This document shows positions 17,027 through 26,208 of a stretch of 64,000 nucleotides of DNA, piece after piece. Position 1 is the stretch's first letter; every line of letters starts with the position of its first letter. The notes under the pieces are model-generated. The model had not been told where the DNA came from, did no database searches, and saw nothing but the letters and a program-made list of their open reading frames with translations. The position numbers were made by a program, and so were the translations under genes. Where the stretch lies: NCBI GenBank assembly GCA_024640625.1, contig JAHEER010000003.1, positions 50,258 to 114,257 of the forward strand. Reading direction: 5' to 3'. The DNA comes from Desulfobulbaceae bacterium (GTDB taxonomy: Bacteria > Desulfobacterota > Desulfobulbia > Desulfobulbales > Desulfocapsaceae).

Positions 17027-19030
17027 TCAGTCCGGCAGCACCATATAACTGGAGAAGGTGAACTGCGCGACCACCGCCCAGATGCCTCCCATCAGCAGAT
17101 CGCCGATAACCAGCCCGATAAAGAAAAACTGCATTTTCCTGAATAGATTCACACCGCCGTATTTCATGCACAGGGCATTGCAGAGCCAGCCGATAAAAAA
17201 ACTGACCCAGAGAATGCGCATGGCCGAAGAGTAGGCAGTGAGGTAGCCGATGGGGTGGATTGGCCACCAGTAGAATCTCTGGTAGCAGAAAACCAGAACG
17301 AACATAACCAGGGCCCCGATGATGGCGAAGCTATAAACCGAATCCCCGGTGTTAACCGGATTAACGATAAGCCGGAAGGCATTTTCGTAGACATTGAGTG
17401 TGGTCCGGGTGGCCCATTCCAATTCCAGTTCGCGGATGCCGTAGCGGTAACAAAGGGCCATCATGGCCACCACCGAGCTGGTCACGGACAGGGCCAGGGT
17501 CAGCAGAAGTCCGGTAAACAGCAGCGAAGTCGGCCTTTTGCCCAAATGAATTTTTTTGGCATGCAGCAGTGAGGGCATCAGTGATTCACGCAGGTCGACG
17601 AAAATGACCTTCTGGCTCACCGCGGCCAGCACTCCGCTGGCCCCGGCAAACATCTTGGTACCGAAAAAAGCAATCAAACCGTCGATCGGAGCGGCGGTCA
17701 GGGTAAAGTAGGCGAGCCCCCCCTGACAGATGATCCTGGTCGCCACCAGCGAAATCATGAAAAAGGCGCTGATGACCAGCAGGGCGGTGTGGGGCGCCAT
17801 GCCTTGCCAGAAAAACCAGATGGTCAACGCCGCGAAACCAAGCAGTATGCCCCAGAACGAGACCCGCACGTCAAACCACTCGATCTGCTTCAAGTCAATG
17901 GAGCGCATGAAAAGCGCCTGTCGGGAGACCTCGAGCAGATGGTATCTGGCGAGCCAGACGAGAAACAGAAAGAAGACGCCGTAGGCACCAAGCATCTGCA
18001 TCTCCTCGGGGCGGGTTACCGTTGGCCCGAAGGTGATGCCCAGTTCGGAAGCGGGGACTGCATAGCCCGCCATGTCAAGGATTCCATAGAGCAGACTGCC
18101 AATCATGAAAAAAAACCAGAAAGAGAAGGAGATCTGCCGCGAGGTGAGAAATGCAAAACCGATAAAGGCTGGGTAAATATATATTTTCAGCTTGTAAAAC
18201 CCGGACAGCAGGCCTTCTTTGGGAAAATATTTACCGGCCAGGATTAAGGTCTGGATGGTGGGCACCGATGGATAGTGGAGACTGATCCCGTTGAGCAGGT
18301 GCAGCAGGACGGGAATCAATATGCCGATCAGCAGAAAGCGGTTGCGCAGCACTTGAGCGCTGCCGGGACGATCGACGGCATAACTGACGAACTGGGAAAC
18401 CTTGAGCAGCGGAAAGTTGAGCTTTTCATTGACAATCCATTGTCTGGCGAACAGATTGATGATGAATATCATCACCAGATAGCACAATAATATAAAGATT
18501 CCCCAGCGCAGAAACACACTGGACCAGGACTGCCAGGGAATTTCCATGACCACCTCCAGCCAGCCCATGCTCCGCCCGGCGGGGAGCCCGTTGTAGAGTA
18601 ATTCGACGGCTTCCTGGTTGCGGGGAATAAGAGCTGCCGGCAGCAGCGGTTCAAAGGTCTCCTGCCATTGGTTGCCGACGGTGGCGAAATGGAAAGGTGC
18701 GGTGAGGTTGATAAGAAAGGTTCGGGCCAGGCCGGTGTAGGCGATGCCGGAGCCGATGACCATCTGGATCCAGATAACCAGTAGTTCAGACCCGCTAAGC
18801 AGGGGGCGACGCCCAATGATTCTGCCCAGCAGCAAGACAAATATGGCCAGGACAAAATAGACGAAAAAGGGCGCCAGGGGAAAATGTCCGCCTCCCAGAG
18901 GGGTGGAGCGGTGATAGACATTGTTGACCGGTGTGAGCAGACAGATCGAAGTCGCGAAGACCAGGCCGACAATAATTGAGCGCAACCTGATCTGTGGAGT
19001 GAGGAGATCTGTCTCGAAACGCTCGCTCAT
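17027..19030 (-). CDS. DUF6785/DUF6784-like multi-spanning membrane protein
   Basis: The protein has 667 residues and is highly hydrophobic. The N-terminal two thirds resemble DUF6785 (RQWIVNEKLNFPLLKVSQFV is the recognisable 'E-x-L-x-F-P' loop). The C-terminal part has the DUF6784 pattern: RFYWWPIHPIGYLTAYSSAM followed by KYGGVNLFRK and a final Gly-rich helix. These domains occur together in uncharacterised transporters. It lies 8 bases after the M28-like/FtsX giant and 4 bases before the OPT-like gene. The two large permeases together with an FtsX protein suggest a dedicated transport complex. Function is unknown. Confidence 0.7.
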   Translation of the reverse strand: MSERFETDLLTPQIRLRSIIVGLVFATSICLLTPVNNVYHRSTPLGGGHFPLAPFFVYFVLAIFVLLLGRIIGRRPLLSGSELLVIWIQMVIGSGIAYTGLARTFLINLTAPFHFATVGNQWQETFEPLLPAALIPRNQEAVELLYNGLPAGRSMGWLEVVMEIPWQSWSSVFLRWGIFILLCYLVMIFIINLFARQWIVNEKLNFPLLKVSQFVSYAVDRPGSAQVLRNRFLLIGILIPVLLHLLNGISLHYPSVPTIQTLILAGKYFPKEGLLSGFYKLKIYIYPAFIGFAFLTSRQISFSFWFFFMIGSLLYGILDMAGYAVPASELGITFGPTVTRPEEMQMLGAYGVFFLFLVWLARYHLLEVSRQALFMRSIDLKQIEWFDVRVSFWGILLGFAALTIWFFWQGMAPHTALLVISAFFMISLVATRIICQGGLAYFTLTAAPIDGLIAFFGTKMFAGASGVLAAVSQKVIFVDLRESLMPSLLHAKKIHLGKRPTSLLFTGLLLTLALSVTSSVVAMMALCYRYGIRELELEWATRTTLNVYENAFRLIVNPVNTGDSVYSFAIIGALVMFVLVFCYQRFYWWPIHPIGYLTAYSSAMRILWVSFFIGWLCNALCMKYGGVNLFRKMQFFFIGLVIGDLLMGGIWAVVAQFTFSSYMVLPD

Positions 19031-19038
19031 GGTCTTTA

Positions 19039-22000
19039 TCAGGCGGGCGCCAGGTTTTCAGAAACGGTCTGGAAGTCGTCACTCAGCTGCTGATGGGTAA
19101 GATGATCCATCGAGCGCCAGATGAGCAGCTGTTTACGCAGCTGGTGGATGAACATCTTGTTGATCCTCCGCCACTGACTTTCCTCCCCGGATTCCCGGTG
19201 AATGGTCATTTTAACCTCCAGGAAGGCGGGGTTGTCCCGGGCCGGATAAAACTGCAGATCGACGAGCTGCATGATGCCGAAATCAAAGGGGGCGAGCCAG
19301 ACCCTGGCCTGCAGGTGCACGCAATGATACTCATCCCGGTTCTGGCTCTTGGAAATCATCTGCTGAATCTCTTCAACGTTGTCGCACGAGTAGACGAGAT
19401 CGACCTGCCCGGTGGAAAACCTGCCGTGGGAAATGTCCTGGTGACCGATGAAATAGTTGTATAAAAATCCTCCGATCGACTTGTATTCCGCATGCTTCAT
19501 GAAAAACGGCAGGTACACCTGCAGCGAGGTGCCGTCCGTGTCAGGCAGCTCGAACGAGCGGTTGACATCGGGAATGGCGATGCGGGCGGCGACGCGGGAC
19601 GGGTAGATGACTGAAATGAGCACCACGCCGATAACCAGGATCATGGCGGCCACCCCGGCGGTGGACGAGTAGTTAACCGTGATCCCCTCCCAGAACGAGG
19701 TGCCGGAGAGGAAGGCGGCCGACACCTGGGCCAGCAGATAGCCGAGCACCACGGAGATAACGGCCAGGGCCATAGCTTCGGCAACGAAGAGGAAGCCCAC
19801 ATGGGAAGGGGCCAACCCCACCGAGGTGTAGATGCCGATCTCGTTCTTCCTCTCGTACACCGAACTGATCATCGTATTCAGCACGATGAGGATCGAGATA
19901 AGCAGCGGGATAATGATATTGGGAACCCCGCTGTAGGCGATGGTATCGCTGAGGTTGTAGAGCCAGACGCCATCCTCGTCCCCGGTGAAGATGGCCAGAC
20001 CGAAGCGGTCAACCAACTGGGCGGCAACCGCATCGATATCGGTGACGGAGTCGGGTCGTACCGCCACGTTTTTTAGAGAGCCGCCCATGGCCAGGAGTGT
20101 ATCGGCCGGCACGAAGGCGGTGACCGAGGCGGGAATATGGGTATAACGTCCCTGGACACTGCGGATGTCGTCGCCCGATTCAATCGCCTCCTGCTCAATG
20201 TCGGACAACTCCGTGCTCTGTTCCCTGAAAAAGGTCACCGGTGTCAGCGGCTCGCCGTTAAGGTCCAGGGTTTGATCAAGAACTGCTCCCGGGAAGGTGC
20301 CGATGAGCCTGAACTGTGTCCCCCACAGATCGACGCTGGCCCCGGGACTCACGCCGAGTTCCTGCGCGGTCGAGTCGGAGATGATGATGGCGTTGTGGTC
20401 GCCTTCGTTGAACCAGCGGCCGGCCGAGAGCAGACGATCGAGTCCGGTTACCTTGGCCTCATTGGGACTGAGGCCGACCACCCCTTCCAGGAAGGTGCGC
20501 TGGCCGCCGTTTCGCAGCGGTACCTGGACGGTGCGGGACGGGTCTGAGGAATCGAGCCAGATGCGCGGTGCCGGATCACTTATGCCCTGCATGGAGTTTT
20601 CCAGGATCTCAGTGGCCTGGGCGGGCAGGGAGCGCCAGTTCAGACGCTGCAGCAGCAGCCCCTGGTAGGGAGCATCATCTTTGAAAAATAGTCGGTTTTC
20701 CTGGACATTTGATTTCACCGTGGTGAAGCTCATGATGGTGAAAGTCAGGATTACCAGGGTTGAACTGGTCAAAATGGTACGGATTCTGCGTCGCCGCAAA
20801 TTCGAAACGCCCAGGAAAAAGGCGGCCATAAACGCTTTCCAGCGGCTGATTTCCGCCGCACTCATATGGCTTGCATGGCGCTGCAGGAGGATCATTTCCT
20901 CCTCGAAACGGAAAAATATGATAAGGGTGACCATGAATGACAAGCCGATAATGAAAAAGGCCAGGATGACCACCATGGGGCTGTAAGCCAGCTCGAACGC
21001 CGGGTGAACGTTGTAGATCACCAGGATCAGCGCAACCAGGATGAGGGTGAAGGCAACGATTCGTTTGTAGATATTGGCGTAGCTGAAGAGGAAACGTTCC
21101 ATGCAGAAGGCAAACGGCACGAAAAGAGCAATATAAAAGAGAACTCCGAAAAGAACGTCTTTCTGGGTCTTTTCAACCTGGGTGTAGACCCGGGCGGCAA
21201 GCGCCAGTGATTCTGAAGCGGTCTCCCGGAAGGAAGTGTAATTCAGCTCCTCGAGATGACGGGCGCTTTCGGCCAGTGCGGTGAGGCCGCGCTCCTTCAG
21301 GGAGTTAATTCTATCATCGTATATACCGTGTGATTCAAGATTGAGGATGCGGGGGGTGAGCAATGACCAGAAATCCTTGGCCGCATGATACATGGTGTTG
21401 ATGATCTGCGGGTAGTCATCGACCGGGTAGCCAATACCCAGTGGTTTATCCAGGGAACCGTTGGTAAGGATCAACTTGGGGGTCAGGACGTTGTCCGACA
21501 GGGTCAGTTTCAGGTAGGACCCGGGGGCCAGGTAAATCGAGGAGATGATCGATTGACGAGTGTCGATCCGGCTGTACCAGTAGCGTTGCGGAGTCGCATC
21601 ACGCCTGCCGTCAAACAGGTAGAGCTTGGTCATGTGGTCAAGGGTGCGCGGTTCGAGCAGATCGAAGATGGTGGTTTGCTTGCTGGTAAACATGATAAGC
21701 CGGGTTTTCATGGCGTTGCGCACAATTTTAACCCGGTAATTGTCCTTGGTGGTCTCCTTCTTATCTATGGCCCAGATTACTTGACCGCTTTTCTCGTCAA
21801 AGCGATAGCCCTCGATGATGAGCTTGTCGAATACATTTTTCTTGTCGGAGATGCCCTTGTAGAGAAAGGTGCCGTCACGGTTTACCCAGCCGTAAAGCTT
21901 GGCGATGCCCTGGTAGGAGAGCAGCACCGTATCGGTGGTTGGGTAGTTGGCAAACAGCTCGCCATGCAGCAGCAGGTTGCTGGTTCCGGACACCGAAGAA

Positions 22001-23844
22001 TAGCCGTCCCGGGGGAAGATGCCGCTGTGCAGCGCCTCTGCCTCTGAGACGCCGGCGAGCATATCGGTGAGCAGATTGAGTTGGTCGTTGATATAGACCT
22101 GGTCAACTCCTTCCGGGGTATCCCAGGGAGTACCCCAGGATGTCCTTCCATCCCCAATGGTCGCCAGGGTGACCCCGATGAATCCGGCCAGCGAACTCAC
22201 TTCACCGCCCAGGAACGGGCGATCGAGAAAATATGAATCCCAGGTACGCAACCTGTTTGGTCTGAGCGAGTCGATATAGCGGGCGGTTCCATAAGATGCG
22301 GCGGCGGCGTTCTCAAAGACATCGCCAATTACGCTGAACATCCCGGTCCGGTTGATGCGCGGTCGGAGCAGATAGAGCCAGCCCCGGTTAAAACCGCCGA
22401 CCCCAACCCCATTGCTGGAAAGGTGCAGCGAAATGATGGCGCCGATCTGGTTGAAGTCGCGGGTCAGGTTACGAAAATCAAGCGCCGACTCCAGCGCTGT
22501 GAGCTGGATTTGGCTGTCCTCGATATCGGCCCGCAGGGTTTTATCGACCTGGGGGAGGAGGTCTTCGAGAATCTGCTGCTCCTCGGGGGGCAGGTCGTGA
22601 TAGGAAGTTGCCCATCCCAGTCTCCTCATGGCGAAGCGCCGGTCGGCGAGCAGGTCGATCTGCTCTTTGACGTGTGCGTTTTCACGGGTCATCCGGAGGT
22701 TCATCAACTGCTTCGACATTACATCAATGGCGAAGCGCAAATCGTTGTGGATGGCCTCGGCCAGAATGGTGTCGCGCTCTGCATCTTCACCCAGCGGGAA
22801 GGACAGCTCGCTGAGCATCTCCAAGGTCTTTTCCCGGCTGGAAATCTGTTTCTTCAAATCACGCCTTTTGTCGCGCATCAGCTTGGAGCGTTCCTTCATG
22901 GACCAGATCAGCTCCCGCATGCCGTGCAGGGACTGGGCGTGGCCGCTGGTGGCCACGAACAGAAAGGAGCGCGCGGGCGGCTGCCGGGAGAAGTGCTCGG
23001 CCAGTTTGAGCATGGTGGCGATCGATACCGACTCGTCGGCGCCGGGTGCTCTGCCTGCGACATGGGCGGTCGAGTCGTAAAAGGCTTCAATGATGACCAG
23101 TTCCTGGGCACGCTCCTCGTCCTGGCCCTCGATCAGGCAGTAGATGTTTTTTTCCAGCACGTTTCTCCAGGCTATTTCGGCACTGAGAGAAACCGTGTCG
23201 CTGATCAGTCCGTTGGGCGCCTCCGGGTAATCGCCAAAGAGTTCCCGGGCCTGTGCGTCCGTCATCCAGAAAGAGGGAAATTGAATGGGCGAGAGTTCTT
23301 CCTTCTCCTGGAAGAATATATTGGCTCGAGTTGCCTGGCGGTCGACGAATATGACTGCCCGGACACCGAGCGAGGCAGCCGTCAGCCAATTTCTTCCGGA
23401 ATTAAAGTCCATCAGCAAAATGGCGTCCTTGACCAGTTTTTGGTCGAGATCCTCGAGATTGCCGTGGCCGACCCAGTAGAGCGGACCATCCAGGGAGCCG
23501 TCGATAGCCTGGGGGGTTACCGCATTGTTCATCAGAGGCTGCAGGGCAGCCGTTTTCCCGTTAACGGTTATCGAGCTGTGGCGGACTTCTCGAACCGGTA
23601 TGGGGAAATGATAGATCTCCGGCGACAATCCCAGGCCGCTCATATACTCTAGAATGAATGACGCCGCCCTGGCGCTGCCCTCGCTACCGCTGCTGCGATC
23701 CTGGTAGCTGCTCAATTCGCCAATGAGCTCCTGCAGGGCCATTCCCCGGGAAAGGACCGCTGATGGTACCAGCAAGAACAGGCAGAGTACCAGCAGCGCA
23801 GCGGCCTGACGGGGGAGATGGGCTGAGGGTGAAATGGGTGACAT
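19039..23844 (-). CDS. Giant fusion: degenerate M28 peptidase-like domain plus FtsX/MacB-type permease
   Basis: The protein has 1601 residues with an N-terminal signal/anchor (about 1-32). Residues about 35-330 resemble an M28 aminopeptidase with an inserted PA-like region. Its metal site is damaged: the usual HxD reads AFYDS (about 252-256), GADES keeps one Asp, and the usual catalytic Glu-Glu reads ATSGHAQS (near 300). A long periplasmic region follows to about 895, with a coiled-coil stretch near 335-450. Helices cluster near 900-985, an FtsX cytoplasmic/periplasmic module begins about 1030, and the last three FtsX helices lie near 1310-1410. A soluble C-terminal domain of about 190 residues ends the protein. 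The adjacent LolD-like ATPase is the probable motor. Peptidase activity is doubtful. Confidence 0.8.
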   Translation of the reverse strand: MSPISPSAHLPRQAAALLVLCLFLLVPSAVLSRGMALQELIGELSSYQDRSSGSEGSARAASFILEYMSGLGLSPEIYHFPIPVREVRHSSITVNGKTAALQPLMNNAVTPQAIDGSLDGPLYWVGHGNLEDLDQKLVKDAILLMDFNSGRNWLTAASLGVRAVIFVDRQATRANIFFQEKEELSPIQFPSFWMTDAQARELFGDYPEAPNGLISDTVSLSAEIAWRNVLEKNIYCLIEGQDEERAQELVIIEAFYDSTAHVAGRAPGADESVSIATMLKLAEHFSRQPPARSFLFVATSGHAQSLHGMRELIWSMKERSKLMRDKRRDLKKQISSREKTLEMLSELSFPLGEDAERDTILAEAIHNDLRFAIDVMSKQLMNLRMTRENAHVKEQIDLLADRRFAMRRLGWATSYHDLPPEEQQILEDLLPQVDKTLRADIEDSQIQLTALESALDFRNLTRDFNQIGAIISLHLSSNGVGVGGFNRGWLYLLRPRINRTGMFSVIGDVFENAAAASYGTARYIDSLRPNRLRTWDSYFLDRPFLGGEVSSLAGFIGVTLATIGDGRTSWGTPWDTPEGVDQVYINDQLNLLTDMLAGVSEAEALHSGIFPRDGYSSVSGTSNLLLHGELFANYPTTDTVLLSYQGIAKLYGWVNRDGTFLYKGISDKKNVFDKLIIEGYRFDEKSGQVIWAIDKKETTKDNYRVKIVRNAMKTRLIMFTSKQTTIFDLLEPRTLDHMTKLYLFDGRRDATPQRYWYSRIDTRQSIISSIYLAPGSYLKLTLSDNVLTPKLILTNGSLDKPLGIGYPVDDYPQIINTMYHAAKDFWSLLTPRILNLESHGIYDDRINSLKERGLTALAESARHLEELNYTSFRETASESLALAARVYTQVEKTQKDVLFGVLFYIALFVPFAFCMERFLFSYANIYKRIVAFTLILVALILVIYNVHPAFELAYSPMVVILAFFIIGLSFMVTLIIFFRFEEEMILLQRHASHMSAAEISRWKAFMAAFFLGVSNLRRRRIRTILTSSTLVILTFTIMSFTTVKSNVQENRLFFKDDAPYQGLLLQRLNWRSLPAQATEILENSMQGISDPAPRIWLDSSDPSRTVQVPLRNGGQRTFLEGVVGLSPNEAKVTGLDRLLSAGRWFNEGDHNAIIISDSTAQELGVSPGASVDLWGTQFRLIGTFPGAVLDQTLDLNGEPLTPVTFFREQSTELSDIEQEAIESGDDIRSVQGRYTHIPASVTAFVPADTLLAMGGSLKNVAVRPDSVTDIDAVAAQLVDRFGLAIFTGDEDGVWLYNLSDTIAYSGVPNIIIPLLISILIVLNTMISSVYERKNEIGIYTSVGLAPSHVGFLFVAEAMALAVISVVLGYLLAQVSAAFLSGTSFWEGITVNYSSTAGVAAMILVIGVVLISVIYPSRVAARIAIPDVNRSFELPDTDGTSLQVYLPFFMKHAEYKSIGGFLYNYFIGHQDISHGRFSTGQVDLVYSCDNVEEIQQMISKSQNRDEYHCVHLQARVWLAPFDFGIMQLVDLQFYPARDNPAFLEVKMTIHRESGEESQWRRINKMFIHQLRKQLLIWRSMDHLTHQQLSDDFQTVSENLAPA

Positions 23845-23858
23845 GATCGGCTATGGTT

Positions 23859-24584
23859 CTATTCGAGTCCGCCCGTGGTGATCTCCAGTTCTGAGCGTTC
23901 CTGGATCTTTTCCACTTTACCGTCCCGGATCCAGATTACCTGGTCGGAAACGTTGAGCATTTTATAGTCGTGGGTAGCGGATATGACCGTTACCTTGCGC
24001 TCGCTGCTCAACTCCTTGAGCAGATCGATAATATCTTCACCGGTTTTCAGGTCGAGATTTCCGGTGGGTTCGTCGGCCAAAATGATGGCCGGACTGTTGG
24101 CCAGGGCCCGGGCCACTGCAACGCGCTGCTGCTGCCCACCTGACAATTCTGTCGGTTTGTGGCTATGCCTGCCCTCAAGACCAACCTGTTTCAGCAGGGT
24201 CATGCCATGCGTTACTGCATCGTCGTTGCTCATTCCGGCAAAAGTCATGGGCAGGGTGACGTTTTCCAGGGCCGTCATGACCGGAATCAGGTTGAAGGTC
24301 TGAAAGATATAGCCGATTTTGCGACAGCGCAGCCAGGCCAGTTCATAGGCGTCCAGCTGGGCGATATCGACTTCGTCAATGAACACTTTACCGGAGGTCG
24401 GTTTATCCAATCCCCCGATCATATTGAACAGGGTGGATTTACCCGAACCGGAGGGCCCCATGATACTGAGATATTTACCCTCTTCTATTTCCAGGTCGAT
24501 ACCTTTGAGCACCTCGACGACTATTTTGCCGAGATCAAAATTCTTGGTCACCCCGCTGACCCTGACGATCGTTTTTTCAGTCAT
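23859..24584 (-). CDS. LolD/MacB-type ABC transporter ATPase
   Basis: The protein has 241 residues, complete: Walker A GPSGSGKST, Q-loop FQTFNLIPVMTALENV, signature LSGGQQQRVAVARAL, Walker B ILADEPTGNLD and switch His in SATHDYKML. The FQTFNL and DEPTGNLD forms are typical of the LolD/FtsE/MacB group that powers FtsX-type permeases by mechanical coupling rather than classic import. It is flanked by two FtsX-type genes (37-base gap upstream, 14-base gap downstream), so the complex is probably a heterodimer of the short and the giant permease with two copies of this ATPase. An AGGAAAG ribosome site supports the ATG. Confidence 0.9.
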   Translation of the reverse strand: MTEKTIVRVSGVTKNFDLGKIVVEVLKGIDLEIEEGKYLSIMGPSGSGKSTLFNMIGGLDKPTSGKVFIDEVDIAQLDAYELAWLRCRKIGYIFQTFNLIPVMTALENVTLPMTFAGMSNDDAVTHGMTLLKQVGLEGRHSHKPTELSGGQQQRVAVARALANSPAIILADEPTGNLDLKTGEDIIDLLKELSSERKVTVISATHDYKMLNVSDQVIWIRDGKVEKIQERSELEITTGGLE

Positions 24585-24621
24585 GAAAACTTTCCTGCAT
24601 TGTAATTGTTACATCACCGGA

Positions 24622-25272
24622 TCAGTGTTCCAGCCGCATGGCTTCTACCGGCTGCATCCGGGCCGCCAGAATGGCCGGGTAGATGACGCCGATGAGACTG
24701 AGGCTGGTGCCGACGATGACTGATAAAAGCATCGAGCTGACCAGGGCAAGCCAGGGGAATGAGGAAAATATTGAAATCCCCAGGGTGAAGGCCGATGAAA
24801 TGGTGGCGCTGAGTACTCCAAGAAGTGCGCCTGCCAGCGAGCCCGCCAGTCCCTGCATCAGGGCCTCCAGGACAAACAAGCGGACAATGAACCGGTCCAG
24901 GGCACCGAGACATTTCATGGTGCCGATCTCGCGGAAGCGCTCGGTAACCGACATAAGCTGGGCATTGATGATTCCCACGATGCAGACCAGCAGCGACAGG
25001 GTGACGATCCAGCGTTGCTTGGCCGAGGAGGCGATAACATCGGTTCCAAAACTGACATCGTAGCCGGCTTTCACCAGAACCTGATAGCTGTTGATATCGC
25101 CGGAATTCAACAAAGCCTGGGCAAAATCGTTGCAGGCCTGCATGTAGCATAGAAAAGCGACAGCCAGCACCAGGCTGGTGGTGGTTACCAGTGATCTGAA
25201 AAATCGTACCCGAATTGACTGAAAAGCAATTTCTAACGATTTTCTGAACGGCAGGGCTATAAGACGTTTCAT
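24622..25272 (-). CDS. Short FtsX-type permease subunit
   Basis: The protein has 216 residues. One N-terminal helix (about 28-46) is followed by a very short extracytoplasmic segment and then the three C-terminal FtsX helices (about 88-108, 140-165, 172-200). The conserved FtsX loop ERFREIGTMKCLGALDRFIV, which contacts the ATPase, is well kept. Ordinary MacB/LolC/E proteins carry a periplasmic domain of 200 residues or more between helices 1 and 2; here it is reduced to about 40. It is the first gene of the ten-gene operon, and the giant protein probably supplies the periplasmic part. Confidence 0.85.
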   Translation of the reverse strand: MKRLIALPFRKSLEIAFQSIRVRFFRSLVTTTSLVLAVAFLCYMQACNDFAQALLNSGDINSYQVLVKAGYDVSFGTDVIASSAKQRWIVTLSLLVCIVGIINAQLMSVTERFREIGTMKCLGALDRFIVRLFVLEALMQGLAGSLAGALLGVLSATISSAFTLGISIFSSFPWLALVSSMLLSVIVGTSLSLIGVIYPAILAARMQPVEAMRLEH

Positions 25273-25323
25273 CTTCGCATCTGCAATAGAAAATGAAGCC
25301 TGGTCAACGAAATCTTCCGAAGC

Positions 25324-25368
25324 GAGATAGTGACCTACATACTATCTCCACTGATCAAAAAATGTCAA
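25324..25368 (-). promoter_or_regulatory. Promoter with operator-like dyad for the ten-gene operon
   Basis: On the minus strand a perfect -35 TTGACA (25363-25368) is followed after 18 bases by TAGTAT (25339-25344). A perfect dyad, GAGATAGT (25324-25331) and ACTATCTC (25341-25348) with 9 bases between, covers this -10. A protein bound to the dyad would block RNA polymerase, so this is a likely repressor operator. Lack of a following T-run argues against a terminator. The first start codon is about 50 bases downstream. Confidence 0.6.
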
Positions 25369-25383
25369 TGATGTTCAACAGAA

Positions 25384-26205
25384 CTAGGAACTCCCGGTGA
25401 GCCGTGAAAGCATGTTCGAGCCGGGCAACTCATTGAAAGTGCATACTTTGAGTGTACCGCATTGTGACACCAGCGACAGGAGCAGATCGAGCAGGTCGAA
25501 GGAGCTTTGACTCATGAGTTGATGATGAATCATAATGGCAACATAATGTTCCCCAACGGCCCGGCCCAGCTCGTCACACAGTGCTTCAAGGGCGGTGCCG
25601 CCGTCGGCTTCTTTTCTGGTGTGCAGATCGACGTTGATGTAGAAGTCGTCTATAATCGCTTTTCGGCCCTGCTCCCCCTTGCTCCTGGAGACACCTCTGA
25701 AACCCAGTGTGGAGAGGAGTGCCAGCGTTTCTTGCGAACAGCGGTTCCAGGGCGGGGTGAAGAACGGGGAAAAATCCCTGCCCATGATATCTCGCAGACG
25801 ATTGCTGCCCCGCTCTAGATCGTCTCGGAGTGAGCGTATCGATCTGGCTGAGCCGAATTCACATTTTTTACCGGTCGCTTGGTGGTTGGTATGGCTCCAG
25901 CCGTGCTGATGCCAGCACCACTGCGTCGAGCTGGTGTCCACATGGGTGTTTATGGCCGTCCACCGGGTCCGGGTGAGCCAGGTGGGCACCACGGCCAGGC
26001 AGAGGGGGATTTGGTGGTGCTGAAAGAGGTCGAGCAGGCGTAAAAAATTGGTCGACAAAACCCCGATATCGTCGGCCCTGAAGAGCACCGGCAGCGGCTC
26101 TGGGGACTCTAAGCGGTCAAGTGCGGTGACCAGCGTCCGGCGGATCCGCTGGCGCCAGTCGCCGGGGAAGTCGCGATAGAGTATGCAGGGCCGCGATTGC
26201 GTCAT
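25384..26205 (-). CDS. Polysaccharide deacetylase-family protein
   Basis: The protein has 273 residues with no signal peptide. NodB-type motifs are visible: VLFRADDIGV carries the Asp pair (about 44-46), HQHGWSHTNH holds the metal-binding histidines (near 99-108), and FFTPPWNRC is the substrate-groove motif. Such enzymes remove N- or O-acetyl groups from glycans; a cytoplasmic one probably acts on a glycan precursor or small sugar. It is the last gene of the five-gene glycan operon, starting 3 bases after the glycosyltransferase. The position of the family's third metal ligand was not verified. Confidence 0.8.
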   Translation of the reverse strand: MTQSRPCILYRDFPGDWRQRIRRTLVTALDRLESPEPLPVLFRADDIGVLSTNFLRLLDLFQHHQIPLCLAVVPTWLTRTRWTAINTHVDTSSTQWCWHQHGWSHTNHQATGKKCEFGSARSIRSLRDDLERGSNRLRDIMGRDFSPFFTPPWNRCSQETLALLSTLGFRGVSRSKGEQGRKAIIDDFYINVDLHTRKEADGGTALEALCDELGRAVGEHYVAIMIHHQLMSQSSFDLLDLLLSLVSQCGTLKVCTFNELPGSNMLSRLTGSS

Positions 26206-26208
26206 CGG

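Noticed and set aside
22423..23652. + strand frame (409 residues) opposite the M28-like/FtsX giant
   Set aside because: No motif, no ribosome site, and it lies opposite a well-supported coding region.
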